Positions 16,412 through 25,428 of a DNA stretch of 64,000 nucleotides are shown here, in pieces. A program made the translations under genes and the position numbers. Within the stretch, counting starts at the first letter, position 1. Every line of letters starts with the position of its first letter. The DNA comes from M3007 sp964621185. Lineage in GTDB: Bacteria > Bacteroidota > Bacteroidia > Chitinophagales > Saprospiraceae. The notes beneath the pieces were generated by a model. That model was not told the DNA's origin and made no database searches. It saw only the letters and a list, made by a program, of their open reading frames with translations. The stretch covers positions 124,001 through 188,000 of the forward strand of contig CAZULM010000004.1 of the NCBI GenBank assembly GCA_964621185.1. The letters are read 5' to 3'.

Positions 16412-19400
16412 ATGAAGCAACTCGCCATTCTCTGCCTGCTACTCGCCCCAACCCTTCTTTTTTCGCAAAAAAAACCTGCACCGATTTCGCTCCCCCCGGA
16501 TGCCCCCAACTGGATGCAGCTGATACATGGTGAAAACCCAAACGTTTTCGAGATTCAAAAAGCCTACGCTGATTATTTTGAAAACAGGCCTTTTGAAAAA
16601 AATACCTACACCCAGTATTTCAAACGCTGGATGCACTGGGCGCGGCCCCTCGTGCAAGCCGATGGCACGGTGCACGAACCAACCCTGGCTGAAATGGCTG
16701 AGTTGGAAGCCGCAGCACGCGCCGCCCGGCCTGAACCCGGTATCCAAAAAGGCAAGCAACCTGCCGCCCAAAAAAGCCCCGGCTGGACCTTTCTCGGCCC
16801 CAAACAAACCTATGATATCGATGGGCTGAAAGAAGTGACCTGGCAAACCAATATCTATTCCTTCGACATTTCGCTGTCCAACCCCAACATCCTGTACGCC
16901 GGCGGGGAATCGGGTGGCGCCTGGAAAACGACCGACAAGGGCCTGCACTGGGAACTGCTCACCAAAAACGTATCGCATGGCGCTTTCGGCGCGATAAAAA
17001 TCCATCCTGCCGACCCGAATACCGTGTACGCCGCCACGGGGGGGAAAATCATAAAAACCACCGACGGAGGTCAAAACTGGACCACAGTTTACAGCGAAAA
17101 CAACTTGTGGGTCAATGATATAGCCATTAAAATCGATCAGCCCGACATCGTGCTGGCCGCCAGCGACCAGGGACTCCTGCGCACGGGCAATGCGGGCGCA
17201 AGCTGGACAAAAATCCATGCCCAGCAAACCTGGGCTGTGGAGTTCAAGCCCGGCGACCCTAGCACCGCTTTTTGTATCCGAAAAAATGGCAGCGGCTCCG
17301 ATTTTCGCGTATCCACCGATGGCGGCGCCACCTTCAACAATTCCAATGTGGGCTGGTGGACGCCCGGCTCCGGCCAGTCGGTTACCGGGGCGCATATTGC
17401 TGTTTGCCCTTCCAACCCCGCCAAAGTGTACGCCTATCTCTGCGGCGAAGGCGGCAACTTAGGCGGGTATATCGGCGTGTTCAAAAGCCTGAACAGCGGC
17501 GCTTCCTGGAGCAACACCAACCCCTCCAATACCATTGGACAGCCCTATTCCATCCCCAACCACACCAACCTGATGGATGCAAACGGAGTGGACTGGTTTA
17601 CGCAGGGATTTTACGACATGGCCATTGTTGTGAATCCGAACAACGACAACCAACTTATTGCCGGAGGTTGCTCCTGGTTCAAAAGCAACAACGGCGGCCA
17701 AACCTGGGAAGCGCTCGGCGCTTATGTCGGCGGACTTTCCTGGAGCCACCCCGATATTCAGGCCCTGGCCGCCAGCGGCAACGACCTCTGGATTGCCAGC
17801 GATGGCGGCCTGAACTACTCCAACAATTTCGCCCAAAGCATCGAGGCGCGCATGAACGGCATTTCAGGCTCCGACATGTGGGGCTTCGACAGCGGTTGGA
17901 ATGAAGATGTGCTGGTGGGCGGGCGCTACCACAATGGCAATATGACCTGGCACGAAAGTTTTCCCGATGGAAAATTCTACCGCATGGGCGGCGCAGAAGC
18001 CGCTACCGGCTACGTGAACCCCGGCGACGCGCGTAAAGTCTATCACTCCGACATTGGCGGCAAACGCTTAAATGGCGGCTTCCTGGATGGGGTGAGTTCG
18101 TTCCCCGTCGGCGCCTGGCCCACCGAATCGTATGCCTACTACGGCAATTCAGAAATGGCCTGGGATCCGCGCTGCTGGAACATCGTGTACATTGGCTCAG
18201 AAAACAAAATCTGGAAAAGCGTGGATGGCGGTACATCCTATACGGCATTGTACACTTTCCCTGGAAACACCGACAACACCGTGTTCGACATTGAAGTGAG
18301 CCGCTCCAACCCCGACGTAATCTACTGTTCCCAGTGGGATGGCACCGACGACGCTATGTGGAAAACGACCAATGGCGGCAAAACCTGGAGCCAATTGACC
18401 AAACTGCCCCTGCCAAACAACAACGACCGGGTAAAGATGGCGCTCAGCGCTGAAAACGAAAATGTGCTCTGGGTGGCCGTAACCTATGGCTCCAATGGCA
18501 AGAAAATTTACAAGACGACTGACGGTGGCGCCACCTGGACAAACCTGACTACTGCCCTATTGAACAACATCCGGATCACCAATATCATGGCCCAGTACGG
18601 CACCGACGGCGGCATTTACCTGGGCACCAATGTGGGCGTTTTTTACCGGAATAACAGCCACAGCGATTGGCAACCGTACAGCCAGGGCTTCCCCGTCTCG
18701 GCGGAAACAAACAAACTGAAACCATTTTACAAAACCGGGAAAATCCGCAACGGCTGCTGGGGTTTCGGGGTTTGGGAGGCCGACCTGTTCGAACCTTCGG
18801 CCACCATCGCCCAGCCCATGGCCAGCGCACTGGAAACCGGCTGCTCCCGCGACACCGTTTATTTCGACGATTATTCGGTGTTGAACCACAACGGCGCAAC
18901 CTGGGCCTGGAATTTCAGTCCGGCTCCCGCTTGGGTAAGCGCCACCAACACCCGCAACCCCAAAGTGGTATTTGGGACATCGGGCGCCTATACCGCAACC
19001 TTGACGGTGAACGGAACTTTCTCCAAATCGCTGAGCATCAAAGTCAACGATGCCTGCCGCGCCGATACCATACCGGGTTCAGCCGTCAATATCGGCGGCA
19101 ACAGCGCGGAAGATTACGTGGCCCTGCCGTCGCTCAACCTCAACACGAACACGCTCACCATAACGGCCTGGATAAAACCCGATGGCATTCAGCCGGAATA
19201 CAGCGCCATTTTTATGCACGACGGCGCCACTGCCGGCTTCAATTTCCTGCCTGGAACCAACCGCCTGGGTTACCATTGGCCCGGCGGACAATGGTGGTGG
19301 GACAGCGGCCTCACAGCGCCCGACGGGGTGTGGAGCCAGGTTGCCATGGTCGTGGAGCCAACGGGCATTACCTTGTACGTAAACGGCAGGGGCTCCAGGC

Positions 19401-20443
19401 ACAACATCACACCGGAAATGGTCAATTTCGACTCCGGCAACCGCCTCGGCAACTACAAAGGCTGGGGTGGCCGCTTTGTTAAAGGAAGCATCGATGAAGT
19501 CTGTATTTTTAACAAGGCACTGACACAGAACGAAATACGGGAGCTCATGCACCTGACAAAAGACCCCGGACAATTTCCAAGCCTGCAGAGTTATTATCAG
19601 TTCAATGAGGCTTCCGGCTCAGTGCTCGACAAGGTTGGCGTGCGCCACGGCTCCCTGGTCGGCCCGACCGTAAAACGCGAAAAATCAACCGCGCCGGTAG
19701 GCAAGGGCGTGAGCAAACGCCTCAACGTGGCTGCAGGGAAAAAACGCTTCAGCTTCGATGGAACGGGCCTGACGCTGGCATTTACACCAGGCAGCACCTA
19801 CCCCAATGGAGAAGTGGTGGTGAGCCGGCTCAGCGTGCCACCCGATACATTGCCCAACACTCCGTACCGTACTTTGTCAGACTATTGGATTCTCCAGAAC
19901 TACGGCGCCAACGCCAATTTCACTGCGCCAACAGGAATCTGGTTTGAAAAAATCGGCTCCATGCCCGCCGACTTGCCCGCCGACTCCTGCCGGTTGTGGC
20001 GACGCGGCCCGGTGGCGCATGGCCCCGTATGGCAATTCCTGGATTCGGCAGACGGCCTGCTGGAGGGGCCAAACGCCGCGTTGAGCTTTATCAGCAACAA
20101 CCAGTTGAAAACGGCCGGCCAATTCTGGCTCGGCTTGCCCGGCTTGATTGACGCCCGACCAGCATTGGCACAAAGAATCAGCACGGAAGTATCGGAAAAC
20201 GCCGATTTTCGGGTATTTCCCAACCCGGTTGCAGCAGACGGCATTTTGCAGTTGTCCACCAACACAGCAGCGGCTTGCAGCTTCCGGCTTTTTGATGCGA
20301 AGGGGCAGCAAGTGCGGGTATTGAAGTTTACGGGGAATGGCGCGCTGCCCTTAAACGGGCTACCGGCAGGTACTTATGTTTACAGGATGGAAAGTGAAAC
20401 ATTTATGCGGTTTGGGCAATTGGTGGTCGGTTCCTCCAAATAG
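16412..20443 (+). CDS. Giant secreted beta-propeller (VPS10/BNR-like) protein with PKD, LamG and T9SS sorting domains
   Basis: A 1343-residue secreted protein. A signal peptide (residues 1-19) is followed by a helical segment to about 110 and then a long run of BNR/Asp-box propeller repeats to about 800 (YAGGESGGAWKTTDKGLHWE, TTDGGQNWTT, KTTDGGATWTNL and others), resembling sortilin/VPS10 or sialidase-like propellers. A PKD domain lies at about 815-905, a LamG/concanavalin-like domain at 905-1060 (TITAWIKPDG), and the T9SS type A sorting domain from about 1265 (FRVFPNPVAADG ... LPAGTYVYRM). It is therefore exported by the T9SS and probably cell-surface attached. A carbohydrate or protein ligand is likely; enzymatic activity is not evident. 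Confidence 0.9.
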   Translation: MKQLAILCLLLAPTLLFSQKKPAPISLPPDAPNWMQLIHGENPNVFEIQKAYADYFENRPFEKNTYTQYFKRWMHWARPLVQADGTVHEPTLAEMAELEAAARAARPEPGIQKGKQPAAQKSPGWTFLGPKQTYDIDGLKEVTWQTNIYSFDISLSNPNILYAGGESGGAWKTTDKGLHWELLTKNVSHGAFGAIKIHPADPNTVYAATGGKIIKTTDGGQNWTTVYSENNLWVNDIAIKIDQPDIVLAASDQGLLRTGNAGASWTKIHAQQTWAVEFKPGDPSTAFCIRKNGSGSDFRVSTDGGATFNNSNVGWWTPGSGQSVTGAHIAVCPSNPAKVYAYLCGEGGNLGGYIGVFKSLNSGASWSNTNPSNTIGQPYSIPNHTNLMDANGVDWFTQGFYDMAIVVNPNNDNQLIAGGCSWFKSNNGGQTWEALGAYVGGLSWSHPDIQALAASGNDLWIASDGGLNYSNNFAQSIEARMNGISGSDMWGFDSGWNEDVLVGGRYHNGNMTWHESFPDGKFYRMGGAEAATGYVNPGDARKVYHSDIGGKRLNGGFLDGVSSFPVGAWPTESYAYYGNSEMAWDPRCWNIVYIGSENKIWKSVDGGTSYTALYTFPGNTDNTVFDIEVSRSNPDVIYCSQWDGTDDAMWKTTNGGKTWSQLTKLPLPNNNDRVKMALSAENENVLWVAVTYGSNGKKIYKTTDGGATWTNLTTALLNNIRITNIMAQYGTDGGIYLGTNVGVFYRNNSHSDWQPYSQGFPVSAETNKLKPFYKTGKIRNGCWGFGVWEADLFEPSATIAQPMASALETGCSRDTVYFDDYSVLNHNGATWAWNFSPAPAWVSATNTRNPKVVFGTSGAYTATLTVNGTFSKSLSIKVNDACRADTIPGSAVNIGGNSAEDYVALPSLNLNTNTLTITAWIKPDGIQPEYSAIFMHDGATAGFNFLPGTNRLGYHWPGGQWWWDSGLTAPDGVWSQVAMVVEPTGITLYVNGRGSRHNITPEMVNFDSGNRLGNYKGWGGRFVKGSIDEVCIFNKALTQNEIRELMHLTKDPGQFPSLQSYYQFNEASGSVLDKVGVRHGSLVGPTVKREKSTAPVGKGVSKRLNVAAGKKRFSFDGTGLTLAFTPGSTYPNGEVVVSRLSVPPDTLPNTPYRTLSDYWILQNYGANANFTAPTGIWFEKIGSMPADLPADSCRLWRRGPVAHGPVWQFLDSADGLLEGPNAALSFISNNQLKTAGQFWLGLPGLIDARPALAQRISTEVSENADFRVFPNPVAADGILQLSTNTAAACSFRLFDAKGQQVRVLKFTGNGALPLNGLPAGTYVYRMESETFMRFGQLVVGSSK

Positions 20444-20726
20444 CGCACGGACACAATTTTCCCTTTTTGACACAACAGCCGTTCCAAGCCCCAAAGCAGA
20501 ACCAATCAAACTTTGGCTGCCCGAAGTCGGCTATCAGCCCATGCAAGAGATAGCCGACCCAAGGCACGCTTGGAGTTGGAGGAAAAAACAGGAAAAAGGG
20601 TGATCAACAGTCAGAATTACCTGCCTCCCTCAAAAAAAGAGATAGGAAATGATAAGCTCACTCCTCCAAAAAAACTGAAAACAATCCAAGAAAAAAGGTT
20701 TTCGCAAATGATTCTGGATGCTTTTT

Positions 20727-20734
20727 TACCTTTG
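20727..20734 (+). promoter_or_regulatory. -7 box TACCTTTG four bases before the SIR2-TIR start
   Basis: TACCTTTGCCC ends so close to the ATG at 20739 that transcription should begin at or next to the start codon, implying a leaderless mRNA. The same arrangement occurs at rlmF. Confidence 0.5.
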
Positions 20735-20738
20735 CCCA

Positions 20739-22115
20739 ATGCCTGAAACATCTTCCAGCACCGCCGGGAACCCTGCCAACGGCGACAACACAGCCCTGTA
20801 CCAATCGATCGCCCGCAAGGTGAAGGACGGCTCCTGTGTGTTGTTTCTGGGCGCCGGGGCCATTATGGCCAAAGATGAGGATGGCAATTTCGCGCCGCTG
20901 GCCAACCTCTGCGCGCACTTCCTGGCAAAAAAATACCGCCTTCAGCTCAGCCGCGAAGAACCTTGTGTGCTTTCCTATGTGGCCAGCCTGCTGCGGGTGC
21001 GCAACCTGTCGACCGACACGGTGCTTCAAGAAGACGTAGCCGCATACTATGCCTCCATGGCCGACAAATGCGCACTGCACCCCATGCTCGAACAACTCAC
21101 CGACCTGCGCTTCCGCATCGTGATCAACGCCGCGCCCGACAATTTTGTGACCCGCCTGTACGATCAAATCGCGCAGCCTTATTTTGCCGATTTTTACAAT
21201 TTCTACAAACCTTCTTCCAGTTTCAACTTCGATTTTGAAAAAGACCAAAGGGTGGTGATTTACAACCTGTTGGGCAATTATCAGAAACCAGAATCCCTGG
21301 TATTGACCTACAAGCACCAGCTGACCTATATCAAAAAGATCGTGAGCGAGCAGCAGAACGAACGCCTGCCCGATGCGCTCACCAACGCTTTCAAAGACTT
21401 CCGGCACCACCTGTTCCTCGGCTTCGACTTCGACGAATGGGAACTGCGCCTGATGCTGGATACCCTGTACAAAAACGTGCGCGACAACATCCAGTCTTAC
21501 GCCTACCCTGCCAAAAAAGAAACGCCCACCGAATCCGATACCAAGGTGTTTTTTCAGGGGGAATTCGGCATGCAGTTCCCGCAAGACGACATGGAAACCT
21601 TTGTCGCCAACTTAGTGGAACATTACAACCGGCTGGACGAAACATCGCCGGGGGGCTCGGCCGACACGCCGCGCGCCAAAGTACTGGTGCTGCACAACGA
21701 AGCTGCCGATAAAGACGGCTGCGACCAACTGATAAAGCACCTGCGGGCATTGCCGGCCAAGTTTTTCACCCTCGCCGACGCCACCGGACAAGGCGATGTG
21801 CAAGCATGGCTGCGCCAAACGATGTCGGAATGCCAGGTAGTGCTCCCCCTGCTCAGCGCCGACTTCTATGATGCGGCCAACAACCCCGCCGTGCCCCTCA
21901 TCGCCGAAATCGCCAAATACAACAACCCGCGAAAAGGCGCACTGGTGATGCCTATTTTGTTGAAAAAAGTGACTTTGGACGGCCCCTTGGGACAAATGGC
22001 CACCATCCGGCCATCCGACGGCCAAGCCTTCTTCGGCTCCGGGAAAGAAGACAAATACGCCACCGAGATCGTGGACAGCTTGAAAAAATACATCGACAAC
22101 CTCGCGCGCACATGA
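20739..22115 (+). CDS. SIR2-like / TIR two-domain effector protein
   Basis: A 458-residue cytoplasmic protein. The N-terminal half is SIR2-like: GSCVLFLGAGAIM (GAG at 38-40, NAD-binding loop), RFRIVINAAPDN (N130 region) and VVIYNLLGNYQKPESLVLT (174-190), where family members usually have LHGS; the expected catalytic His is Leu. Residues about 313-455 form a TIR-like domain: AKVLVLHNEAADKDG, CQVVLPLLSADFY, a Glu at 390 in the place of the TIR NADase glutamate, then RKGALVMPILL. The gene overlaps the following nSTAND gene in an ATGA, so the two are translationally coupled. SIR2 and TIR domains deplete or cyclise NAD in antiphage systems; the pair here suggests an NAD-related effector. I chose ATG 20739; a TTG seven codons earlier is the only upstream alternative. 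Confidence 0.85.
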   Translation: MPETSSSTAGNPANGDNTALYQSIARKVKDGSCVLFLGAGAIMAKDEDGNFAPLANLCAHFLAKKYRLQLSREEPCVLSYVASLLRVRNLSTDTVLQEDVAAYYASMADKCALHPMLEQLTDLRFRIVINAAPDNFVTRLYDQIAQPYFADFYNFYKPSSSFNFDFEKDQRVVIYNLLGNYQKPESLVLTYKHQLTYIKKIVSEQQNERLPDALTNAFKDFRHHLFLGFDFDEWELRLMLDTLYKNVRDNIQSYAYPAKKETPTESDTKVFFQGEFGMQFPQDDMETFVANLVEHYNRLDETSPGGSADTPRAKVLVLHNEAADKDGCDQLIKHLRALPAKFFTLADATGQGDVQAWLRQTMSECQVVLPLLSADFYDAANNPAVPLIAEIAKYNNPRKGALVMPILLKKVTLDGPLGQMATIRPSDGQAFFGSGKEDKYATEIVDSLKKYIDNLART

Positions 22116-24361
22116 ACACTGAAGCCATCAACCTGCCGCGGCGCTACCCGGGCCTCAAGCCCTTCGAGCGCAGCCAGCAAGCCGTGTTCCACGGCCGGCA
22201 GGACGATGTGCAGCGCTTAAGCAACCTCATGCTGCGCGAACGCTTAGTGGTGCTCTTCGCCAAATCGGGCATCGGAAAGACCTCCCTCCTCCAGGCAGGC
22301 GTAGCCCCGGAGTTGGAGCGCCAGGATTATGTGCCGATACTCCTGCGCACCGAGCGCAGCGACCGACCTATCCTCGATAGCCTGGCTGCAAGCCTCAGCG
22401 CAGCGCCTGAGCGCAGCGGCCAGGACACTACCGGCCTCCGCGCCGGCTCCCCCCAAACGCTGTGGGAGCAAATGAAGCGGCATGAATTTGATTTAAACGG
22501 CCTGCCCGCCACGCCCGTGCTCATTTTCGACCAGTTTGAGGAAACCTTTACCCTCACCCACAGCGAAACAAGCCGCAACGAGTTCCTCAACGAACTGGCT
22601 GACCTGGCCAACGGCACGATGCCAGAAAGCCTGCGCAGCGAACTGCTCCAGGGCTTCCAGGCCGGCGAGATCAGCATGGAAACCATGCAGTGGTGGGAGC
22701 AGCAGCCCGACTTGCGCATCGTGCTGAGCATCCGTTCCGATTTCCTGCACACCATCGACGGCATCAGCGGGCGCATCCCCGGCATCCTCAAAAACCGCTA
22801 CCAATTGCTGCCCCTCAACCGCGAGAAAGCCCGCACGGCCATTGTGATGCCGGCATCAGCTTCCGGCGCTTTTGCCAGCCCGAAATTCTGCTACACAGAA
22901 ACGGCACTGAGCGAAATGATCGAATTCCTGGCAGGCGATACCAGTGCAGAAAAAGAAGGCTACGACCCTGAACTGCACGGCGCAGCCAAGCGCAACGAAA
23001 TTGAGGCAGTGAACCTCCAGATCGTGTGCATGGACGTGGAAGAGCGGGTCATCGACTACCAAAAGGAAGAGAATTTTGAAGTCGCATCCGATTTTTACAG
23101 CGGTATCGAAGGCTTGCGGCTGTCGATCAGGAACTTTTATGCCAACCAACTCCGCGCTTTCCCCAAAGCCTACACAGAAAGGCTGTTGCAAAAAGCGCAG
23201 CTTTCAGCAACCTTGAGCGCGACGGACAAAGAACTCAGCGCCCGCGACCCGCAGGAGCTACAAGACCTGGCCCAGCGCCTCATCGAAGAAAGCCTCATCA
23301 CCCCCGGCAACAGGCGCAACAGCGTGGTGGACGATACCCTCATCGATGAATACGAGGTCAGCATGGACTTCCTGGACACGCTGGTGGACAAAAGCCGATT
23401 GCTCCGCAAAGAGCCTCGATTGGACGATTTTTACTACGAGATCAGCCACGACACCCTGTTGCCCGCCATCATCGAATCGCGCAACCGACGGCGGAACAAG
23501 GAAAAGGCCGACCTGGAGAAAGCCGCTTACGAAGCCCGGATTGCAGAACAGGAGGCGAGCCGCCTCGCCATCGAGCAAGAACTGAAAACTGCCCGGAAAC
23601 AGCGCAAAATGGCGCGGATCGTGGCCTTCCTTTCCTTCCTTTCCCTGTTGGTCACCCTGGCGTTCGGTGTCTGGTTTGCCCGCGACTACATGCTCAGCAT
23701 GCAAGAGTTGCTCCGTTCTGCAGAAGACAATGTGTATGTGGAACAGTTTGATGCAGCAGAAAAAAGTTACGGCGCTTTGTTGATGTCGCACCGGCGGCAA
23801 TGGGTGCTGCAAAACCCCATGCCCTGGCTCGTGAACAGGAAATTCCCGCCTAAGGATGTTGGGCAAGAAAGCGTAATTGTGGAAGCTTTACACAATGCCT
23901 ATACACGGTCGATGGACTCTATGCACCGCGCTGATGGCTTGATGTTCCGCGACAGCTTCGCCCACGCTTTTCACACCTATCGCGCTGCCATGACTGAACT
24001 GTTGATTTACAGGAAGCTTGTTGCCGACAATTACAGGACAATGGCCGATGCGCCGGATGCGCCGAGGGTGGATACCGGTAAAATCGACAGCCGCATTACG
24101 CTGCTCGCCGGCCGAAAAGACAATGCCTGGAAAACATTGCTGCGGGAGTTTACCATCAGCCAGCGCGATTTCGAGGTGTTTTACGAAGCTAAAATGTGGG
24201 GGCAGGCGCACCGCCATTTGCAACGTATGAAACAACTGTTGCCCAAAGACCCGGAAAGCAGGCTCGATTTGCAACACCTGCAACAGTTGAGCATGCCCAT
24301 CGACAAATACCTGGAAGTACAAATAGCGAAGTGCCAGCGTTTGATGAGGGCAAAAAATTAA
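22112..24361 (+). CDS. Membrane-anchored nSTAND NTPase, probable sensor/switch
   Basis: A 749-residue protein. RRYPGLKPFERSQQAVFHGR is the conserved nSTAND1 entry, followed by Walker A AKSGIGKTSLL (K56, T57), Walker B VLIFDQFEE (D140) and a winged-helix-like region to about 440. A basic coiled coil (445-500) leads to one membrane helix (about 501-524, IVAFLSFLSLLVTLAFGVWF). The remaining 225 residues are helical and TPR-like and would lie outside the cytoplasm. Proteins of this class oligomerise on sensing a trigger and switch on an associated effector. Here the effector is encoded upstream with a 4-bp ATGA overlap. The membrane anchor with a distal C-terminal domain suggests sensing at the envelope; this is inference. 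Confidence 0.85.
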   Translation: MNTEAINLPRRYPGLKPFERSQQAVFHGRQDDVQRLSNLMLRERLVVLFAKSGIGKTSLLQAGVAPELERQDYVPILLRTERSDRPILDSLAASLSAAPERSGQDTTGLRAGSPQTLWEQMKRHEFDLNGLPATPVLIFDQFEETFTLTHSETSRNEFLNELADLANGTMPESLRSELLQGFQAGEISMETMQWWEQQPDLRIVLSIRSDFLHTIDGISGRIPGILKNRYQLLPLNREKARTAIVMPASASGAFASPKFCYTETALSEMIEFLAGDTSAEKEGYDPELHGAAKRNEIEAVNLQIVCMDVEERVIDYQKEENFEVASDFYSGIEGLRLSIRNFYANQLRAFPKAYTERLLQKAQLSATLSATDKELSARDPQELQDLAQRLIEESLITPGNRRNSVVDDTLIDEYEVSMDFLDTLVDKSRLLRKEPRLDDFYYEISHDTLLPAIIESRNRRRNKEKADLEKAAYEARIAEQEASRLAIEQELKTARKQRKMARIVAFLSFLSLLVTLAFGVWFARDYMLSMQELLRSAEDNVYVEQFDAAEKSYGALLMSHRRQWVLQNPMPWLVNRKFPPKDVGQESVIVEALHNAYTRSMDSMHRADGLMFRDSFAHAFHTYRAAMTELLIYRKLVADNYRTMADAPDAPRVDTGKIDSRITLLAGRKDNAWKTLLREFTISQRDFEVFYEAKMWGQAHRHLQRMKQLLPKDPESRLDLQHLQQLSMPIDKYLEVQIAKCQRLMRAKN

Positions 24362-24399
24362 GTTCTGTTTCTCCCCTCAATTTTCCCCTTTCAAAAAAC

Positions 24400-24407
24400 T
24401 ATCTTTG
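24400..24407 (+). promoter_or_regulatory. -7 box TATCTTTG for the 2-hydroxyacid dehydrogenase
   Basis: TATCTTTGCCC matches the local consensus and predicts a leader of about 23 nt to the ATG at 24435. It lies 39 bp after the stop of the nSTAND gene and so separates the two transcription units. Confidence 0.55.
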
Positions 24408-24434
24408 CCCCTCATTTCAACGGCAAAGAAAATC

Positions 24435-25391
24435 ATGGTAAAAATTCTTGTAAACGACGGTATTCACCCAGATGGCAAGCTGCTGCTGGAAGAGGCGAGT
24501 TATTTCATCAATGAAGATAAAATCGCGCAGGACGATCTGGCAGCGCATATTGGCGAATACGATGTGCTCATCGTACGCAGCGCCACCAAGGTGACCAAAG
24601 CCATTATTGATGCCGGGAAAAACCTGAAAATCATCGCCCGTGGCGGCGTTGGGCTGGATAATATCGATGTGGAATACGCGCAGAGCAAGGGCATACAGGT
24701 GTTCAACACTCCCCGCGCCTCCTCCCGCGCTGTGGCCGAGCTGGCTTTCGCACACTTGTTCGGCCTTTCCCGTATGTTGCAGCGCAGCAACCGCGAACTG
24801 GCCACCGGCGGCGATTTCAAAAAGCTGAAAAAAGCCTACGAGACAGGCTTTCAGGTGAAGGGCAAAACCCTGGGCATCGTCGGTTTCGGGCGCATCGGCC
24901 AGGAAGTGGCGCAAATAGCCTTAGGCATCGGCATGAGCGTGCGCGCGCACGACCCATTTGTCGCAGAAGCCGAAATCGGCATACAACTCCATGATTATGA
25001 AGGCGTAAAGTTGTGCGTAAAGGTGCAAACCGATTCGCTCGACAAAGTGTTGCGGGAATCCGATTTCATCACCATACATATTCCGGGGAGTGGCAAGCCA
25101 TCTTTTGGCAGCGAGGAATTTTCAAAAATGAAACCGGGCGTTTTCCTCATCAACACGGCCCGCGGCGGCGTCATCGACGAGGATGCCCTCTTGACTGCCC
25201 TTGAAAACGGAATCGTCGCCGGTGCCGGCCTCGATGTGTTCGAGAACGAACCATCACCCCGCGAAGCCCTGCTGAAGCACCCGCAGGTATCGTGCAGCCC
25301 GCATATCGGCGCCAGCACGGTGGAAGCGCAGTCGTATATCGGCATGGAACTGGCGGATAAGATCATCAGCTTTTTTGGGGATGACAAGTGA
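24435..25391 (+). CDS. D-2-hydroxyacid dehydrogenase, probably 3-phosphoglycerate dehydrogenase
   Basis: A 318-residue NAD-dependent dehydrogenase. Catalytic and binding motifs are present in order: VRSATKVTKAIID, ARGGVGLDNIDVEYAQSKGI, the Rossmann motif GIVGFGRIGQEVA, the arginine-containing NTARGGVIDEDAL, the Glu-containing AGLDVFENEP and the catalytic His in SCSPHIGASTVEAQ. It lacks the ACT regulatory domain of longer SerA proteins, as is common in Bacteroidota. 3-phosphoglycerate oxidation (serine synthesis) is the most likely role; other 2-hydroxyacids are possible, and no serC or serB is adjacent. The downstream methyltransferase starts 37 bp later, with the spacer filled by an iterated repeat. 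Confidence 0.88.
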   Translation: MVKILVNDGIHPDGKLLLEEASYFINEDKIAQDDLAAHIGEYDVLIVRSATKVTKAIIDAGKNLKIIARGGVGLDNIDVEYAQSKGIQVFNTPRASSRAVAELAFAHLFGLSRMLQRSNRELATGGDFKKLKKAYETGFQVKGKTLGIVGFGRIGQEVAQIALGIGMSVRAHDPFVAEAEIGIQLHDYEGVKLCVKVQTDSLDKVLRESDFITIHIPGSGKPSFGSEEFSKMKPGVFLINTARGGVIDEDALLTALENGIVAGAGLDVFENEPSPREALLKHPQVSCSPHIGASTVEAQSYIGMELADKIISFFGDDK

Positions 25392-25394
25392 AGT

Positions 25395-25428
25395 CAATTT
25401 GATAATTTGATAATGGGATAATTTGATA
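25395..25428. repeat. Iterated AATTTGATAATG repeat filling a 37-bp spacer
   Basis: Units of TTTGATAATT/TTTGATAATGGG recur three times between the dehydrogenase stop and the ATG of the next gene at 25429, occupying nearly the whole spacer. The same unit lies directly before the pepD start at 60 kb. Confidence 0.6.
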
